Of a stretch of 64,000 nt of DNA, positions 54,348 to 64,000 are shown one piece after another. Each line of letters opens with the position of its first letter. Positions within the stretch are counted from its first letter, which is position 1. The position numbers were made by a program, and so were the translations under genes. Under the pieces are notes generated by a model. It saw nothing but the letters and a program-made list of their open reading frames with translations, was not told the origin of the DNA and did no database searches. The stretch spans positions 2,852,001-2,916,000 of the forward strand of contig NZ_CP039435.1 in NCBI RefSeq assembly GCF_005484585.1, in the 5' to 3' direction. Source of the stretch: Brevundimonas sp. SGAir0440. GTDB lineage: Bacteria; Pseudomonadota; Alphaproteobacteria; Caulobacterales; Caulobacteraceae.

Positions 54348-54388
54348 CTTACGTGCGCGTAAGCCTCTTCCCTTTACGCGCACGTCAA
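54348..54388 (+). promoter_or_regulatory. MerR (LiuR-like) operator pair
   Basis: CTTACGTGCGCGTAAG (54348-54363) and TTTACGCGCACGTCAA (54373-54388) are two dyads, each nearly the reverse complement of the other, 25 nt centre to centre. The TTACG-N4-CGTAA form resembles sites of MerR-type acyl-CoA metabolism regulators. Confidence 0.6.
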
Positions 54389-54401
54389 GTTATGAAGGCG
54401 T

Positions 54402-54884
54402 ATGGCCACCGCCGACGACCACCGCACCTATTCCATTCGCCAGCTGTGCCGCGAGTTCGGCGCCACGGCGCGCGCCCTGCGATTTTATGAGGACAAGGGC
54501 CTGCTGACGCCCGCGCGCAAGGGCCAGACCCGCGTCTATGACGCGCGCGACCGCGCCCGGCTGAAACTGATCCTGAGAGGCCGCCGCATCGGCTTCACCC
54601 TTCAGGAGATCCAGGACATGATGGATCTCTATGATCAGAAGGATCACAACGTCCACCAGATGGCCGTGGCCCTGGTGCGGCACCGCGCCCAGATCGCGGC
54701 GCTGAAACAGCAGCTTGAAGACATCGAAGGCGCCATCGAGACGGCCGAACAGGCCTGCGCCTGGATGGAATCCAAACTGTCCGAACACCGCCCCGACCTG
54801 CTGCCAGGCGCCGAAGACTATGAGAAGCTGCTGCGCGCGCGTCTCAACCACGACCACCACCACCCCTTCAAAGCAAGAGCGTAA
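54402..54884 (+). CDS. MerR family regulator of acyl-CoA metabolism (LiuR-like)
   Basis: A 160-residue MerR-type regulator: YSIRQLCREFGATARALRFYEDKGLLTPARKGQTRVYDARDRARLKLILRGRRIGFTLQEIQDMMDLY, then a coiled-coil dimerisation helix and a His-rich end (NHDHHHPF). No metal-binding cysteine set, so an acyl-CoA ligand is more likely, as for LiuR. It lies 3 nt upstream of the acyl-CoA dehydrogenase gene and probably represses the operon. Confidence 0.88.
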   Translation: MATADDHRTYSIRQLCREFGATARALRFYEDKGLLTPARKGQTRVYDARDRARLKLILRGRRIGFTLQEIQDMMDLYDQKDHNVHQMAVALVRHRAQIAALKQQLEDIEGAIETAEQACAWMESKLSEHRPDLLPGAEDYEKLLRARLNHDHHHPFKARA

Positions 54885-54887
54885 TCC

Positions 54888-56672
<1,785 letters not shown>

Positions 56673-56689
56673 TCTCAGACTGACGACGA

Positions 56690-56723
56690 AACGGGTCGGC
56701 GATCTCGCCGGCCCGTTTTTCTT
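56690..56723 (+). terminator. intrinsic terminator after the first acyl-CoA dehydrogenase gene
   Basis: A 12-bp stem (56691-56702 with 56705-56716, one T-G pair) followed by TTTTTCTT. It partly separates the two dehydrogenase genes, so the second may have its own promoter or depend on read-through. Confidence 0.8.
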
Positions 56724-56768
56724 ATCAACCAGACGGGCAAAAGCCCGCAAACCTCAGGGACGAAACCG

Positions 56769-57932
56769 ATGAACGTGCTGGGCAGCCCCGATCCCGATTT
56801 CATGCGTGAAGAAGAGATCACCCTCTTTTCCGACAGCGTCGGCAAATGGATCGACGAGCACGCGCCGCTTGAGAAGGTGCAGCAATGGATCGCTGACTCC
56901 TCGGTGCCGCGCCAGCTGTGGAATGACGCGGGCGAGGCGGGTCTGCTGGGCCTGTCGCTGCCGGAAGAGGACGGCGGTTTCGGCGGCGACTATCGGCACG
57001 AGGTCGTCTTGATGCGTCAGCTGGGCTGGAAGGGCGCGGACCACTTCGGCATTTCGCTGCACAACGCGATCGTCATGCCCTACATCTGGCATTACGGCAC
57101 CGAGGAACAGAAGCAGCGCTGGCTGCCGCGCCTGCAATCGGGCGAACTGGTCGGCGCTATCGCCATGACCGAACCGGGCGCGGGCTCGGACCTGCAAGGC
57201 GTCAAGACCACGGCGGTAAAGTCGGGCAACGGCTATGTCGTCAACGGCTCCAAGACCTTCATCACCAACGGCCAGCTGGCCAACTTCCTGATCGTGGTCG
57301 CCAAGACCGATCCGGCCGAGGGCGCCAAGGGCACCTCGCTGATCGTGGTCGAGACCGACGGCGCGGAAGGGTTCGAACGCGGCCGCAACCTGCACAAGAT
57401 CGGCATGGAGGCCAACGACACCTCCGAACTGTTCTTCAACGACGTGAAGGTCCCCGGCGACAACATCATCGGCGGAACCGAGGGCCAAGGCTTCGTCCAG
57501 CTGATGCAGCAGCTGCCCCAGGAGCGGCTGAACATCGCCGTCCAGGGCGTCGCCGCCGCCGAGCGCGGCCTTGAGGCGACGCTGTCCTATGTCAAGGAGC
57601 GCAAGGCGTTCGGCAAACGCGTTATCGACTTCCAGAACACCCAGTTCAAACTGGCCGAGGTCAAGACCAAGCTGACCGTCGCCAAGGTCTTCACCGACCA
57701 CTGCATCGGCCTGCATCTGCAAGGCAAGCTCGACGCCGCCACCGCCTCCATGGCCAAATACTGGGTCACCGACATCCAGGGCGAGACCATCGACGAGATG
57801 CTGCAGCTCCACGGCGGATACGGCTACATGAACGAATATCCGATCGCCCAGCTGTACAAGGACGCCCGCGTCCAGCGCATCTACGGCGGCACCAACGAGA
57901 TCATGAAGCTGCTGATCGCGCGGACGCTCTGA
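56769..57932 (+). CDS. acyl-CoA dehydrogenase (short/medium-chain type)
   Basis: A 387-residue acyl-CoA dehydrogenase of usual length: AMTEPGAGSDLQGVKTTAV, GSKTFITNGQLANFLIVVAKTD, EANDTSELFFNDVKVP and the C-terminal LHGGYGYMNEYPIAQLYKDARVQRIYGGTNEIMKLLI. The base position reads YGGTNEI, with Gly where medium- and short-chain enzymes have Glu376, so the base is probably at the alternative long-chain/isovaleryl position. It lies about 95 nt after the first dehydrogenase gene. Confidence 0.94.
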   Translation: MNVLGSPDPDFMREEEITLFSDSVGKWIDEHAPLEKVQQWIADSSVPRQLWNDAGEAGLLGLSLPEEDGGFGGDYRHEVVLMRQLGWKGADHFGISLHNAIVMPYIWHYGTEEQKQRWLPRLQSGELVGAIAMTEPGAGSDLQGVKTTAVKSGNGYVVNGSKTFITNGQLANFLIVVAKTDPAEGAKGTSLIVVETDGAEGFERGRNLHKIGMEANDTSELFFNDVKVPGDNIIGGTEGQGFVQLMQQLPQERLNIAVQGVAAAERGLEATLSYVKERKAFGKRVIDFQNTQFKLAEVKTKLTVAKVFTDHCIGLHLQGKLDAATASMAKYWVTDIQGETIDEMLQLHGGYGYMNEYPIAQLYKDARVQRIYGGTNEIMKLLIARTL

Positions 57933-57953
57933 CAGCCTAATACTCACCACTTG

Positions 57954-57983
57954 CGACAATGTACGATACTTCGTACATTGTCG
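57954..57983 (+). promoter_or_regulatory. YefM operator palindrome
   Basis: Perfect 13-bp inverted repeat with a TACT spacer (57954-57966 with 57971-57983) containing TGTACG and CGTACA, close to the TGTACA core of known YefM sites. It ends 2 nt before the antitoxin ATG at 57986. Confidence 0.75.
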
Positions 57984-57985
57984 TC

Positions 57986-58243
57986 ATGAACGCGATGTCC
58001 GTCACCGATCTCCGCAAGAACCTCGCATCGGCCATCGACCGGGTGACGGCGGATCATGACTACACCATCATCACGCGCGAAGGCGGAAAGCCGGCGGCGG
58101 TGCTGATGTCGCTGGAGGATTTCGCCTCGTGGCAGGAGACGGAGTATCTGCTGCGCAGCCCGGCCAACCGCGAAGCGCTGCGAGCCTCGATTGCCGAACT
58201 TGAAGCGGGTGGCGGCCAGGTGCGCGAACTGATCGAAGAATGA
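57986..58243 (+). CDS. yefM: YefM/Phd-type antitoxin
   Basis: An 85-residue antitoxin: MNAMSVTDLRKNLASAIDRVTADHDYTIITREGGKPAAVLMSLEDFASWQETEYLL forms the Phd/YefM fold, followed by an acidic neutralising tail (AELEAGGGQVRELIEE). An in-frame ATG at 57959 is rejected because it lies inside the operator palindrome. It overlaps yoeB by 4 nt (ATGA). Confidence 0.94.
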   Translation: MNAMSVTDLRKNLASAIDRVTADHDYTIITREGGKPAAVLMSLEDFASWQETEYLLRSPANREALRASIAELEAGGGQVRELIEE

Positions 58244-58494
58244 ACGTCCTCTTCACGGCCCGCGCCTGGTCTCAATATACCGAGTGGCAGGATACGGACC
58301 GCAAAGCGCTCAAGAAGCTGAACACGCTCATCAAGGAATGCCAACGAACCCCGTTTACAGGCTCCGGCAAGCCCGAGCCATTGAAGGGTGAATTGGCGGG
58401 ATTTTGGTCGCGACGTATCGATCAGGAGCATCGCCTAGTCTATCGCGCGACCCAGACCGGCTTGGAAATCGTCCAATGCCGCTTTCACTATTGA
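58240..58494 (+). CDS. yoeB: YoeB-type ribosome-dependent mRNA interferase toxin
   Basis: An 84-residue toxin: VLFTARAWSQYTEWQDTDRKALKKLNTLIKECQRTPFTGSGKPEPLKGELAGFWSRRIDQEHRLVYRATQTGLEIVQCRFHY. The catalytic residues of YoeB (Glu, Arg and the C-terminal His/Tyr: WSRRIDQEHRLVY and CRFHY) are present. It cleaves mRNA on the ribosome. The stop is 4 nt before rsmE. Confidence 0.95.
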   Translation: MNVLFTARAWSQYTEWQDTDRKALKKLNTLIKECQRTPFTGSGKPEPLKGELAGFWSRRIDQEHRLVYRATQTGLEIVQCRFHY

Positions 58495-58498
58495 AGCC

Positions 58499-59218
58499 AT
58501 GGTCCGTTTGCATGCTCACGGCGACCTGAAAGCCGCCGCTCCCGTCGCGCCCACGCTGGACCAGTCGCGCTATCTGACCCAGGTCATGCGGCTGAAGGCC
58601 GGGGATGATCTGCTGGTGTTCAACGGGCGCGACGGGGAGTGGCGCTGTACGGTCGCGGAGGTGCTGAAGAAGGGCGTGATCCTGCGCGCCGAGGAACGGG
58701 TGCGGCCCCAGACCTTCGGCCCCGATCTGGAACTGATCGTGGCGGTGGTGAAGAAGGCGCGGGTCGAGACCATCGTGGAAAAGGCCGCAGAACTGGGCGC
58801 GCGCCGGGTGCGGCTGGTCCTGACGAAACGCACCAACGCCGACCGCATCCGCCTGGACCGGCTGGACGCCATCGCCGAGGAAGCCGCCGAACAGACCGGG
58901 CGGATGGACGTGCCCGCCGTCGATGATCCGATCAAGCTGGACGCCCTGCTGGACGGCTGGGAGACTGGACGCCGGCTGATGTTCTGCGACGAGACGGGCG
59001 GGGCGCCCGCCGTCTCGGCCCTGCGCAACGCAGGCGAAGGCCCCTGGTCCATCCTGATCGGGCCGGAGGGCGGATTCTCGCCGGAAGAGGGCGAGCGGCT
59101 GCGGTCCCTGCCCTTCACCACCGCCGTGTCGCTGGGCCCGCGCATCCTGCGCGCCGACACCGCCGCCATCGCCGCCATGACCCTGTGGCAGGCGGCCGTC
59201 GGTGATTGGGCGCGATAG
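58499..59218 (+). CDS. rsmE: 16S rRNA (uracil(1498)-N(3))-methyltransferase
   Basis: SPOUT-fold methyltransferase of 239 residues that modifies U1498 of 16S rRNA. Visible: YLTQVMRLKAGDDLLVFNGRDGEW, ELIVAVVKKARVETIVEKAAELGARRVRLVLTKRTN, the SAM-binding LIGPEGGFSPEEGERL and LGPRILRADTAAIAAM. It follows yoeB by 4 nt, so translation probably depends partly on the toxin message. Confidence 0.96.
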   Translation: MVRLHAHGDLKAAAPVAPTLDQSRYLTQVMRLKAGDDLLVFNGRDGEWRCTVAEVLKKGVILRAEERVRPQTFGPDLELIVAVVKKARVETIVEKAAELGARRVRLVLTKRTNADRIRLDRLDAIAEEAAEQTGRMDVPAVDDPIKLDALLDGWETGRRLMFCDETGGAPAVSALRNAGEGPWSILIGPEGGFSPEEGERLRSLPFTTAVSLGPRILRADTAAIAAMTLWQAAVGDWAR

Positions 59219-59287
59219 AATACTCTGCTCGCCCCCTTGAGGAACTTGGCTTTAGCCGCCATCTAGCCGCGACAGCAGGGGTTACAG

Positions 59288-60649
59288 ATGGCCGAGAACG
59301 CGCCGCTTTCCAGAGACGCTCTGATCGAGGCCATGTCCAAGGGGATCAAGCCCAAGGACCAGTGGCGCATCGGGGCCGAGCACGAGAAGTTCGGCTTCGA
59401 CAAGACCACACTGGCGCGCCCCGCCTATGACGGCCCGAACGGCATCAAGGCCATGCTGGAGGGGCTGCAACGCTTCGGCTGGTCGCCCGTCGAGGAAAAC
59501 GGCTTTCTGATCGGACTGGAGCGCCGGAACAGCGAAGGCTTCGTCGCCTCCGTCAGCCTGGAGCCCGGCGGTCAGTTCGAGCTGTCGGGCGCGCCGCTTC
59601 TGACCATCCACGACATCTGCAACGAGACCGGCCAGCATCTGATGGAGGTCAAGCAGGTCGCCGACCAGATCGGCGTCGGCTTCCTGGGCGCCGGTTTCGA
59701 CCCGCTGTGGACCCGCGAACAGGTGCCGGTCATGCCCAAGGGCCGCTACGACATCATGCGCGCCTATATGCCCAAGGTCGGGACCCTGGGCCTGGACATG
59801 ATGCTGCGCACCTGCACCATCCAGGCGAACCTCGACTTCGATTCAGAAGCCGACATGGTGATGAAGTTCCGCACCTCCCTGGCGCTGCAACCCATCGCCA
59901 CCGCCCTGTTCGCCTGCTCGCCCTTCACCGAGGGCCGTCCCAACGGCTTCCTGTCGGCCCGCGCCAATGTCTGGACCGACACCGATGCCGACCGCACCGG
60001 CATGCTGGGCTTCGTGTTCGAGGACGGGTTCGGCTTCGAGCGCTACGCCGACTACGCGCTGGACACGCCGATGTATTTCGCCAAGCGCGACGGCCGTTAT
60101 ATCGACGCCTCGGGCCAGTCGTTCCGCGAATTCCAGGCCGGCAAACTGCCCGCCCTGCCCGGCCAATATCCGACCCTGAAGGACTGGAACGATCACCTGA
60201 CCACCCTCTTCCCCGAGGTGCGGCTGAAGGCCTATCTGGAAATGCGCGGCGCCGACGGCGGACCGTGGAGCCGGATCTGCGCCCTGCCCGCCCTGTGGGC
60301 CGGGGTTCTGTACGACACCCCGTCGCTGGCCGCCGCCTGGGACCTGGTCAAGGACTGGGACATCGCCGACCACGAACGCCTGCGCCGAGATGTGACCCGC
60401 CTGGGTCTGAAGGCCGAGGTGGCGGGCCGGTCGGTGCGCGACATCGCCGTCGATCTGGTGAACATCGCCAAACAGGGGCTGAAGAACCGCGCCAAATTCT
60501 CGGGCGGGATGGTGGACGAGCGCGGCTATCTGTCGGAACTGGAAGACATCGCCGACAGCGGGATCACGCCGGCTGAGCGCCTGCTGGACCTGTATCACGG
60601 CGCCTGGCAGGGCGACGTGAAGCGCATCTACGCCGACTTCGCCTACTAG
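59288..60649 (+). CDS. gshA: glutamate--cysteine ligase (plant/alphaproteobacterial type)
   Basis: First enzyme of glutathione synthesis, 453 residues, the class shared by alphaproteobacteria and plants. Features: DQWRIGAEHEKFGF at the substrate site, VSLEPGGQFELSGAP, FDPLWTREQVPVMPKGRYDIMRAYMPKVG and LEMRGADGGPWSRICALPALWAGVLYD. It supplies the glutathione used by the formaldehyde pathway at 43-48 kb. The stop overlaps the convergent gene by 4 nt. Confidence 0.96.
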   Translation: MAENAPLSRDALIEAMSKGIKPKDQWRIGAEHEKFGFDKTTLARPAYDGPNGIKAMLEGLQRFGWSPVEENGFLIGLERRNSEGFVASVSLEPGGQFELSGAPLLTIHDICNETGQHLMEVKQVADQIGVGFLGAGFDPLWTREQVPVMPKGRYDIMRAYMPKVGTLGLDMMLRTCTIQANLDFDSEADMVMKFRTSLALQPIATALFACSPFTEGRPNGFLSARANVWTDTDADRTGMLGFVFEDGFGFERYADYALDTPMYFAKRDGRYIDASGQSFREFQAGKLPALPGQYPTLKDWNDHLTTLFPEVRLKAYLEMRGADGGPWSRICALPALWAGVLYDTPSLAAAWDLVKDWDIADHERLRRDVTRLGLKAEVAGRSVRDIAVDLVNIAKQGLKNRAKFSGGMVDERGYLSELEDIADSGITPAERLLDLYHGAWQGDVKRIYADFAY

Positions 60650-61383
60650 GGGACGGTGTAGTCCGAGCAGTCAGGCAGCGGGCTGTCCGGTTTGTATTCG
60701 CCGGCCTTGGCGTCGAAGGTGAACCGACGGCTGAAGCTGCATTTCGGATCGCGCGCGGCGACCAGGTCGGCGGGCTTTAGCGGCGGCTTCTCCAGCGAAT
60801 CCTCGGAGCGCGAGGCGCCGCGCGGATAGGCCGTCGCCGTCGTCTCATAGGTCAGGACCGGCATCGCATCCGCTGCGTCGCTCGCGGTCAGGGTCGCAGC
60901 GAAACTGTATTCGTCGTGACAGGCGCCGGCGCGCTGAGTCATGTCCTCCTCGCTGAAACAGGCGCGGATCATCAGCGAACCCTGGATCGGCACGGTCAGC
61001 ACCGGTGCGGCGTCGGCCTCGCCGTCGGCATCCAGCCGATAGAGCCGCAACTCCGTCGCCTGCCCCCCGCCGCCCGAATACAGGCTGTGGCTTTCCATCT
61101 CGACCCCGGCCAGGAATCCGCCGTCCGCCAGCCGGAGCAGGCCATTCCAGGGCTTGTAATTCTCGACCTCACCCGACGCTTCGTTCGGCGCGGCCGGCAG
61201 GGCGTCAGGCGCTCGGACAACCGGAGTGAAGACCGGCTCGCCGTCACGCGTCTGCGGGTGCAGACCGACGCACAGGGACCCGTCGGCTGTGCAGGCCCGA
61301 TCCTCAGCCAGGGTCAGGGGTTCGATCCCGTCCCCGGATGGCGGGGATTGGAGCATGGCGATCGCGGCGAGGAGCAAGATCAT
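60646..61383 (-). CDS. exported hypothetical protein
   Basis: A 245-residue secreted protein: short signal (ILLLAAIAMLQSPP), then a soluble domain with several cysteines (RACTADGSLCVGLH, IRACFSEED, GACHDEYSF, PKCSFSRRF, PDCSDYTVP), probably disulphide-bonded in the periplasm. Family not recognised. It converges on gshA with a 4-nt overlap. Confidence 0.72.
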   Translation of the reverse strand: MILLLAAIAMLQSPPSGDGIEPLTLAEDRACTADGSLCVGLHPQTRDGEPVFTPVVRAPDALPAAPNEASGEVENYKPWNGLLRLADGGFLAGVEMESHSLYSGGGGQATELRLYRLDADGEADAAPVLTVPIQGSLMIRACFSEEDMTQRAGACHDEYSFAATLTASDAADAMPVLTYETTATAYPRGASRSEDSLEKPPLKPADLVAARDPKCSFSRRFTFDAKAGEYKPDSPLPDCSDYTVP

Positions 61384-61495
61384 GCGCCGACCCTAACCCA
61401 GACGGCGCACGACGCCATCGGCTCTTTTCGACCCGCCGCAAAGGCGAGCTTAACGGATGCGCCGTAACATGGGTTTGAGTTCGAGAGAGTGCGCA

Positions 61496-63067
61496 ATGAC
61501 CTGTTCGCCCGTTGCGGCCCTGGCCTTCCCCACAGCCGATGTCGATCTGGACACCTTCTTCGATGTGTCGCTGGATTTGCTGGTGGTGCGCGAGTTGGAC
61601 GGGCGCGTGGTCAAGGCCAGCGCTTCGTGGTTTACGGTGCTGGGCTATCGTCCCGACGAGATCGAAGGCCAGGGCCTGCTGCGCCTGATTCATCCAGACG
61701 ACCACGCCGCGACCCGCCAGAGCATCGTCGAGGTCGAAAACCGGCGGCCGGGCGATCCGGTCATCGGCCAGATCAACCGCTATCGCCACAAGGCCGGTCA
61801 TTACGTCACCGTCGAGTGGCGCGCCCATCGCCAGGGCGACCGCATCTATGGCATCGCGCGCGACGTGACCGAAAAGGTCGCCGCCGAACGCGCCCTGCGC
61901 GAGGCCACCGCCGCCGCCGAGGCCGCCAACCGCGCCAAGTCCGATTTCCTGGCCAATATGAGCCATGAGATCCGCACGCCCCTAAATGGCGTGATCGGCA
62001 TCGTCGACGCCCTGTCGCGCACCGAGCTGACGCCCGAGCAGGCCGAGATGGTGGCCCTGATCGCACGATCCGGTGTGACGCTGGAGCGGCTGGTGTCCGA
62101 CATTCTGGACGTGTCCAAGATCGAGGCGGGGCATCTGCACCTGGAAAGCCGACCCTTCGATCTGGACGAGGCCGTCGCCGCCCCGCTGGACGTCATGCGC
62201 CTGAAGGCCGAGGCCAAGGGACTGACCTTCGACATCCGCCGCGACGCCGATGCGCGCGGCATGTTCGTCGGCGACAGCACCCGCATCCGTCAGGTGCTCG
62301 ACAATATGCTGTCGAACGCCATCAAATTCACCCACCAGGGCTCGGTCGGCGTTGTCATTGCGGTGGACGAGGATTCCGATGGCCTGACCCAGCTGACGCT
62401 GCGGGTCGAGGATACCGGCGTCGGCTTTTCTTCCGAACACGCGGCCCGTCTGTTTGATCGGTTCAGCCAGGCGGACAGCACCATCACGCGCCGGTTCGGC
62501 GGCACCGGCCTGGGTCTGTCGATCTGTCGTTCGCTGGTCGAGCTGATGGGCGGGTGGATTTCCGCAGCCTCCACGCCGGGCGTCGGCAGCCGGTTCACCG
62601 TCGAGATCCCCCTGACGCGCGCCGCATCCCTGACCGAACACGATGCCCAACGACGCGCGCGTGCGGCCGAGGCCGATCGCCCCCTGGCGCCGCTGCGCGT
62701 GCTGCTGGCCGAGGATCACCCGGTCAACCAGCGCGTCGTGCAGTTGATCCTGGCGGCCCACGCCATGCAGGTCGTCACTGTCGCGGATGGCGAACAGGCC
62801 CTGGCCGCCTTCCAGTCCGAGACCTTCGACCTGATCCTGATGGACATGCAGATGCCGGGCATGGACGGCCTGACCGCCACCCGCGCCATTCGCCAAGTCG
62901 AGGCCGCCCGTCCCGATCAGGCTCGCACGCCGATCATCATGCTCAGCGCCAACGCCATGAGCGAGCACCGTGACCAAGCGCGCGACGCCGGCGCAGACCT
63001 GCACGTCCCCAAGCCCATCACCGCCGCCAGGCTGCTGGCCGGCATCCAGGCGGCGACCGCGTCCTGA
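61496..63067 (+). CDS. hybrid histidine kinase (PAS-HisKA-HATPase-REC)
   Basis: Soluble 523-residue kinase without membrane helices: PAS (about 15-130, VKASASWFTVLGYRPDEIEGQGLLRLIHPDDH), HisKA with NMSHEIRTPLNGVIG (His157), ATPase with NMLSNAIKFTH, DTGVGF and GGTGLGLSICRSLVELMGG, then a receiver with LILMDMQMPGMDG (Asp450). ATG 61496 follows GAGAG. No response regulator gene is nearby; it may feed a phosphorelay. Confidence 0.93.
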   Translation: MTCSPVAALAFPTADVDLDTFFDVSLDLLVVRELDGRVVKASASWFTVLGYRPDEIEGQGLLRLIHPDDHAATRQSIVEVENRRPGDPVIGQINRYRHKAGHYVTVEWRAHRQGDRIYGIARDVTEKVAAERALREATAAAEAANRAKSDFLANMSHEIRTPLNGVIGIVDALSRTELTPEQAEMVALIARSGVTLERLVSDILDVSKIEAGHLHLESRPFDLDEAVAAPLDVMRLKAEAKGLTFDIRRDADARGMFVGDSTRIRQVLDNMLSNAIKFTHQGSVGVVIAVDEDSDGLTQLTLRVEDTGVGFSSEHAARLFDRFSQADSTITRRFGGTGLGLSICRSLVELMGGWISAASTPGVGSRFTVEIPLTRAASLTEHDAQRRARAAEADRPLAPLRVLLAEDHPVNQRVVQLILAAHAMQVVTVADGEQALAAFQSETFDLILMDMQMPGMDGLTATRAIRQVEAARPDQARTPIIMLSANAMSEHRDQARDAGADLHVPKPITAARLLAGIQAATAS

Positions 63068-63074
63068 TCCGACG

Positions 63075-63121
63075 TTGACAAAGTTTGCCAAGCGCCCATT
63101 CTTCTTTAGAGGAGGCCGACC
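63075..63121 (+). promoter_or_regulatory. parDE promoter and ribosome site
   Basis: TTGACA at 63075-63080 is a consensus -35; the -10 (ATTCTT, 17 nt on) is weak. A strong GAGGAGG lies 5 nt before the antitoxin ATG. Confidence 0.45.
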
Positions 63122-63367
63122 ATGGCGACGATGAACATCTCCCTGCCCGATCCGATGAAGGCCTGGGTCGAGGAACAGGCGAAGTCCGGGCGCTACGCCA
63201 ACACCTCGGACGTGGTGCGCGACCTGATCCGCCGCGAGCAGGTCAAGGCCGAGAAGATCGCCAACATGCAGCGCCTGATCGACGAAGGCCGGGCCAGCGG
63301 GATCAGCGACCGCACACCTCGACAGGTGATCGACGAATTGCGCGCCGAACTCCGCAAGACCGCCTGA
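63122..63367 (+). CDS. parD: ParD-type antitoxin
   Basis: An 81-residue ribbon-helix-helix antitoxin: MATMNISLPDPMKAWVEEQAKSGRYANTSDVVRDLIRREQ, then a C-terminal helix that covers the toxin. It autoregulates in known systems. 3 nt before parE. Confidence 0.94.
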   Translation: MATMNISLPDPMKAWVEEQAKSGRYANTSDVVRDLIRREQVKAEKIANMQRLIDEGRASGISDRTPRQVIDELRAELRKTA

Positions 63368-63370
63368 TCC

Positions 63371-63682
63371 GTGGGCTATTTGCGGCTCACCGCAGACGCG
63401 GATCATGACCTCGCCAACATCTACGTTCAGGGCGTGCAAACGTTCGGCGCGACGCAGGCCGACCGCTACATCGACGACCTTCTGCGGGCGCTCGACCGCA
63501 TTCAGGATTTCCCAAAGATCGCCCGACTGCGCGACGACATCACGCCCGCCGTCAGAGCCTATATCTTCAGGTCTCATGTAATCCTCTACGATGTGGAAGA
63601 CGGCGATGGAGTGGTCGTCGTTCGCATTCGACACGCCCACGAAGACTGGCTGAGCCCGGTTCAGGAGATCGACCAACGATGA
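63371..63682 (+). CDS. parE: ParE-type toxin
   Basis: A 103-residue RelE/ParE-fold toxin (GTG start): LRLTADADHDLANIYVQGVQTFGATQADRYIDDLLRALDRI, then FRSHVILYDVEDGDGVVVVRIRHAHEDW, with the conserved arginine of RIRH. ParE toxins inhibit gyrase. The stop overlaps the DUF72 gene ATG by 4 nt. Confidence 0.93.
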   Translation: MGYLRLTADADHDLANIYVQGVQTFGATQADRYIDDLLRALDRIQDFPKIARLRDDITPAVRAYIFRSHVILYDVEDGDGVVVVRIRHAHEDWLSPVQEIDQR

Positions 63683-64000
63683 CCCATTCCATCCATGTCG
63701 GCATCGGCGGCTGGACGTTCGAGCCTTGGCGCGGGGTCTTTTATCCAGAGGGGTTGGTTCAGAAGCGCGAGCTGGAATATGCGGCGTCGAAACTGACCTC
63801 GATCGAGATCAACGGCACCTATTATTCGACCTTCAAGCCCGACAGCTGGAAGAAATGGCGCGACGAGACGCCGGACGGCTTCGTGTTTTCGGTCAAGGCC
63901 AGCCGCTACTGCACCAATCGCAAGGTGCTGTCCGAAGGCGCCGAGAGCTTCGACAAGTTCCTGAGCCAGGGCCTGACCGAACTGGGCGACAAGCTGGGAC
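63679..64000 (+). CDS. DUF72 family protein (3' part beyond the window)
   Basis: Only the first 107 codons are present. HVGIGGWTFEPWRGVFYPEGLVQKRELEYAASKLTSIEINGTYYSTFKPDSWKKWRDETPDGFVFSVKASRYCTN is the typical start of DUF72 TIM-barrel proteins. No function is established. It is coupled to parE by ATGA, so it appears to be part of the toxin-antitoxin message. Confidence 0.92.
   Translation, partial: MTHSIHVGIGGWTFEPWRGVFYPEGLVQKRELEYAASKLTSIEINGTYYSTFKPDSWKKWRDETPDGFVFSVKASRYCTNRKVLSEGAESFDKFLSQGLTELGDKLG

Noticed and set aside
56769..57932. Loss of function in the second acyl-CoA dehydrogenase because YGGTNEI lacks the usual Glu
   Set aside because: Glycine at that position is normal in isovaleryl-CoA- and long-chain-type enzymes, where the base lies elsewhere.

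Overview
This is a GC-rich window, about two thirds G+C by eye outside a few islands. Gene content and protein style suggest an alphaproteobacterium of the Caulobacterales, probably Brevundimonas or a close relative. That placement rests on the SleB-type cell-wall hydrolases, the NAD de novo operon, and the DUF6481, DUF2975/XRE and LiuR-like MerR/acyl-CoA dehydrogenase sets; it is inference, since no rRNA or diagnostic marker is present. I saw no tRNA, rRNA, CRISPR array or intact insertion sequence. Most genes are chromosomal housekeeping genes in short, tightly packed operons.

Layout. 0-7.2 kb: two paralogous SleB hydrolases flank a large PAS/GAF hybrid histidine kinase, a DUF6481 protein and a small lipoprotein. 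7.2-13.3 kb: a NAD biosynthesis operon (nadA, an M50 protease, nadB, nadC) with a palindromic operator, then ilvA. 13.4-21 kb: chemotaxis receptor, Host_attach protein, LamG-like lipoprotein, an Ada/AlkA-like protein plus Ogt, an XRE/membrane-protein pair and a PadR/membrane-protein pair. 21-23.4 kb: uvrB with a codon-use mosaic.

23.45-25.7 kb is an AT-richer island holding a complete type II-A (Eco1/Ec86-like) retron. On the minus strand it runs promoter, msr-msd RNA, NDT-like effector, reverse transcriptase. This is the most notable system in the window. Next to it are two divergent paralogous helix-turn-helix proteins (25.7-27.2 kb).

27-43 kb: DEAD-box helicase, FadL, CinA-like protein, methionine aminopeptidase, RadC, GNAT, BolA, aldo/keto reductase, Grx4-type glutaredoxin, thioesterase, lipoproteins, an Old Yellow Enzyme, an MHYT-GGDEF-EAL protein, ribosomal protein S4, an MBL hydrolase and superoxide dismutase. 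43-48 kb: a formaldehyde-detoxification operon (class III alcohol dehydrogenase, VOC protein, S-formylglutathione hydrolase) interrupted by a FitAB/VapBC-like toxin-antitoxin pair. 48-54 kb: sirtuin, OmpA-like lipoprotein, TonB-like protein, SelO, a DUF2975/XRE pair and DoxX. 54-58 kb: a MerR regulator and two acyl-CoA dehydrogenases. 58-64 kb: YefM/YoeB, RsmE, glutamate-cysteine ligase, a hybrid kinase, ParDE and a truncated DUF72 gene.

Themes. Three toxin-antitoxin modules and one retron lie within 41 kb. Each toxin gene abuts or overlaps a non-toxin gene downstream. Many regulatory palindromes are legible, at nadA, the XRE and PadR pairs, fitA, yefM, doxX and the MerR gene.
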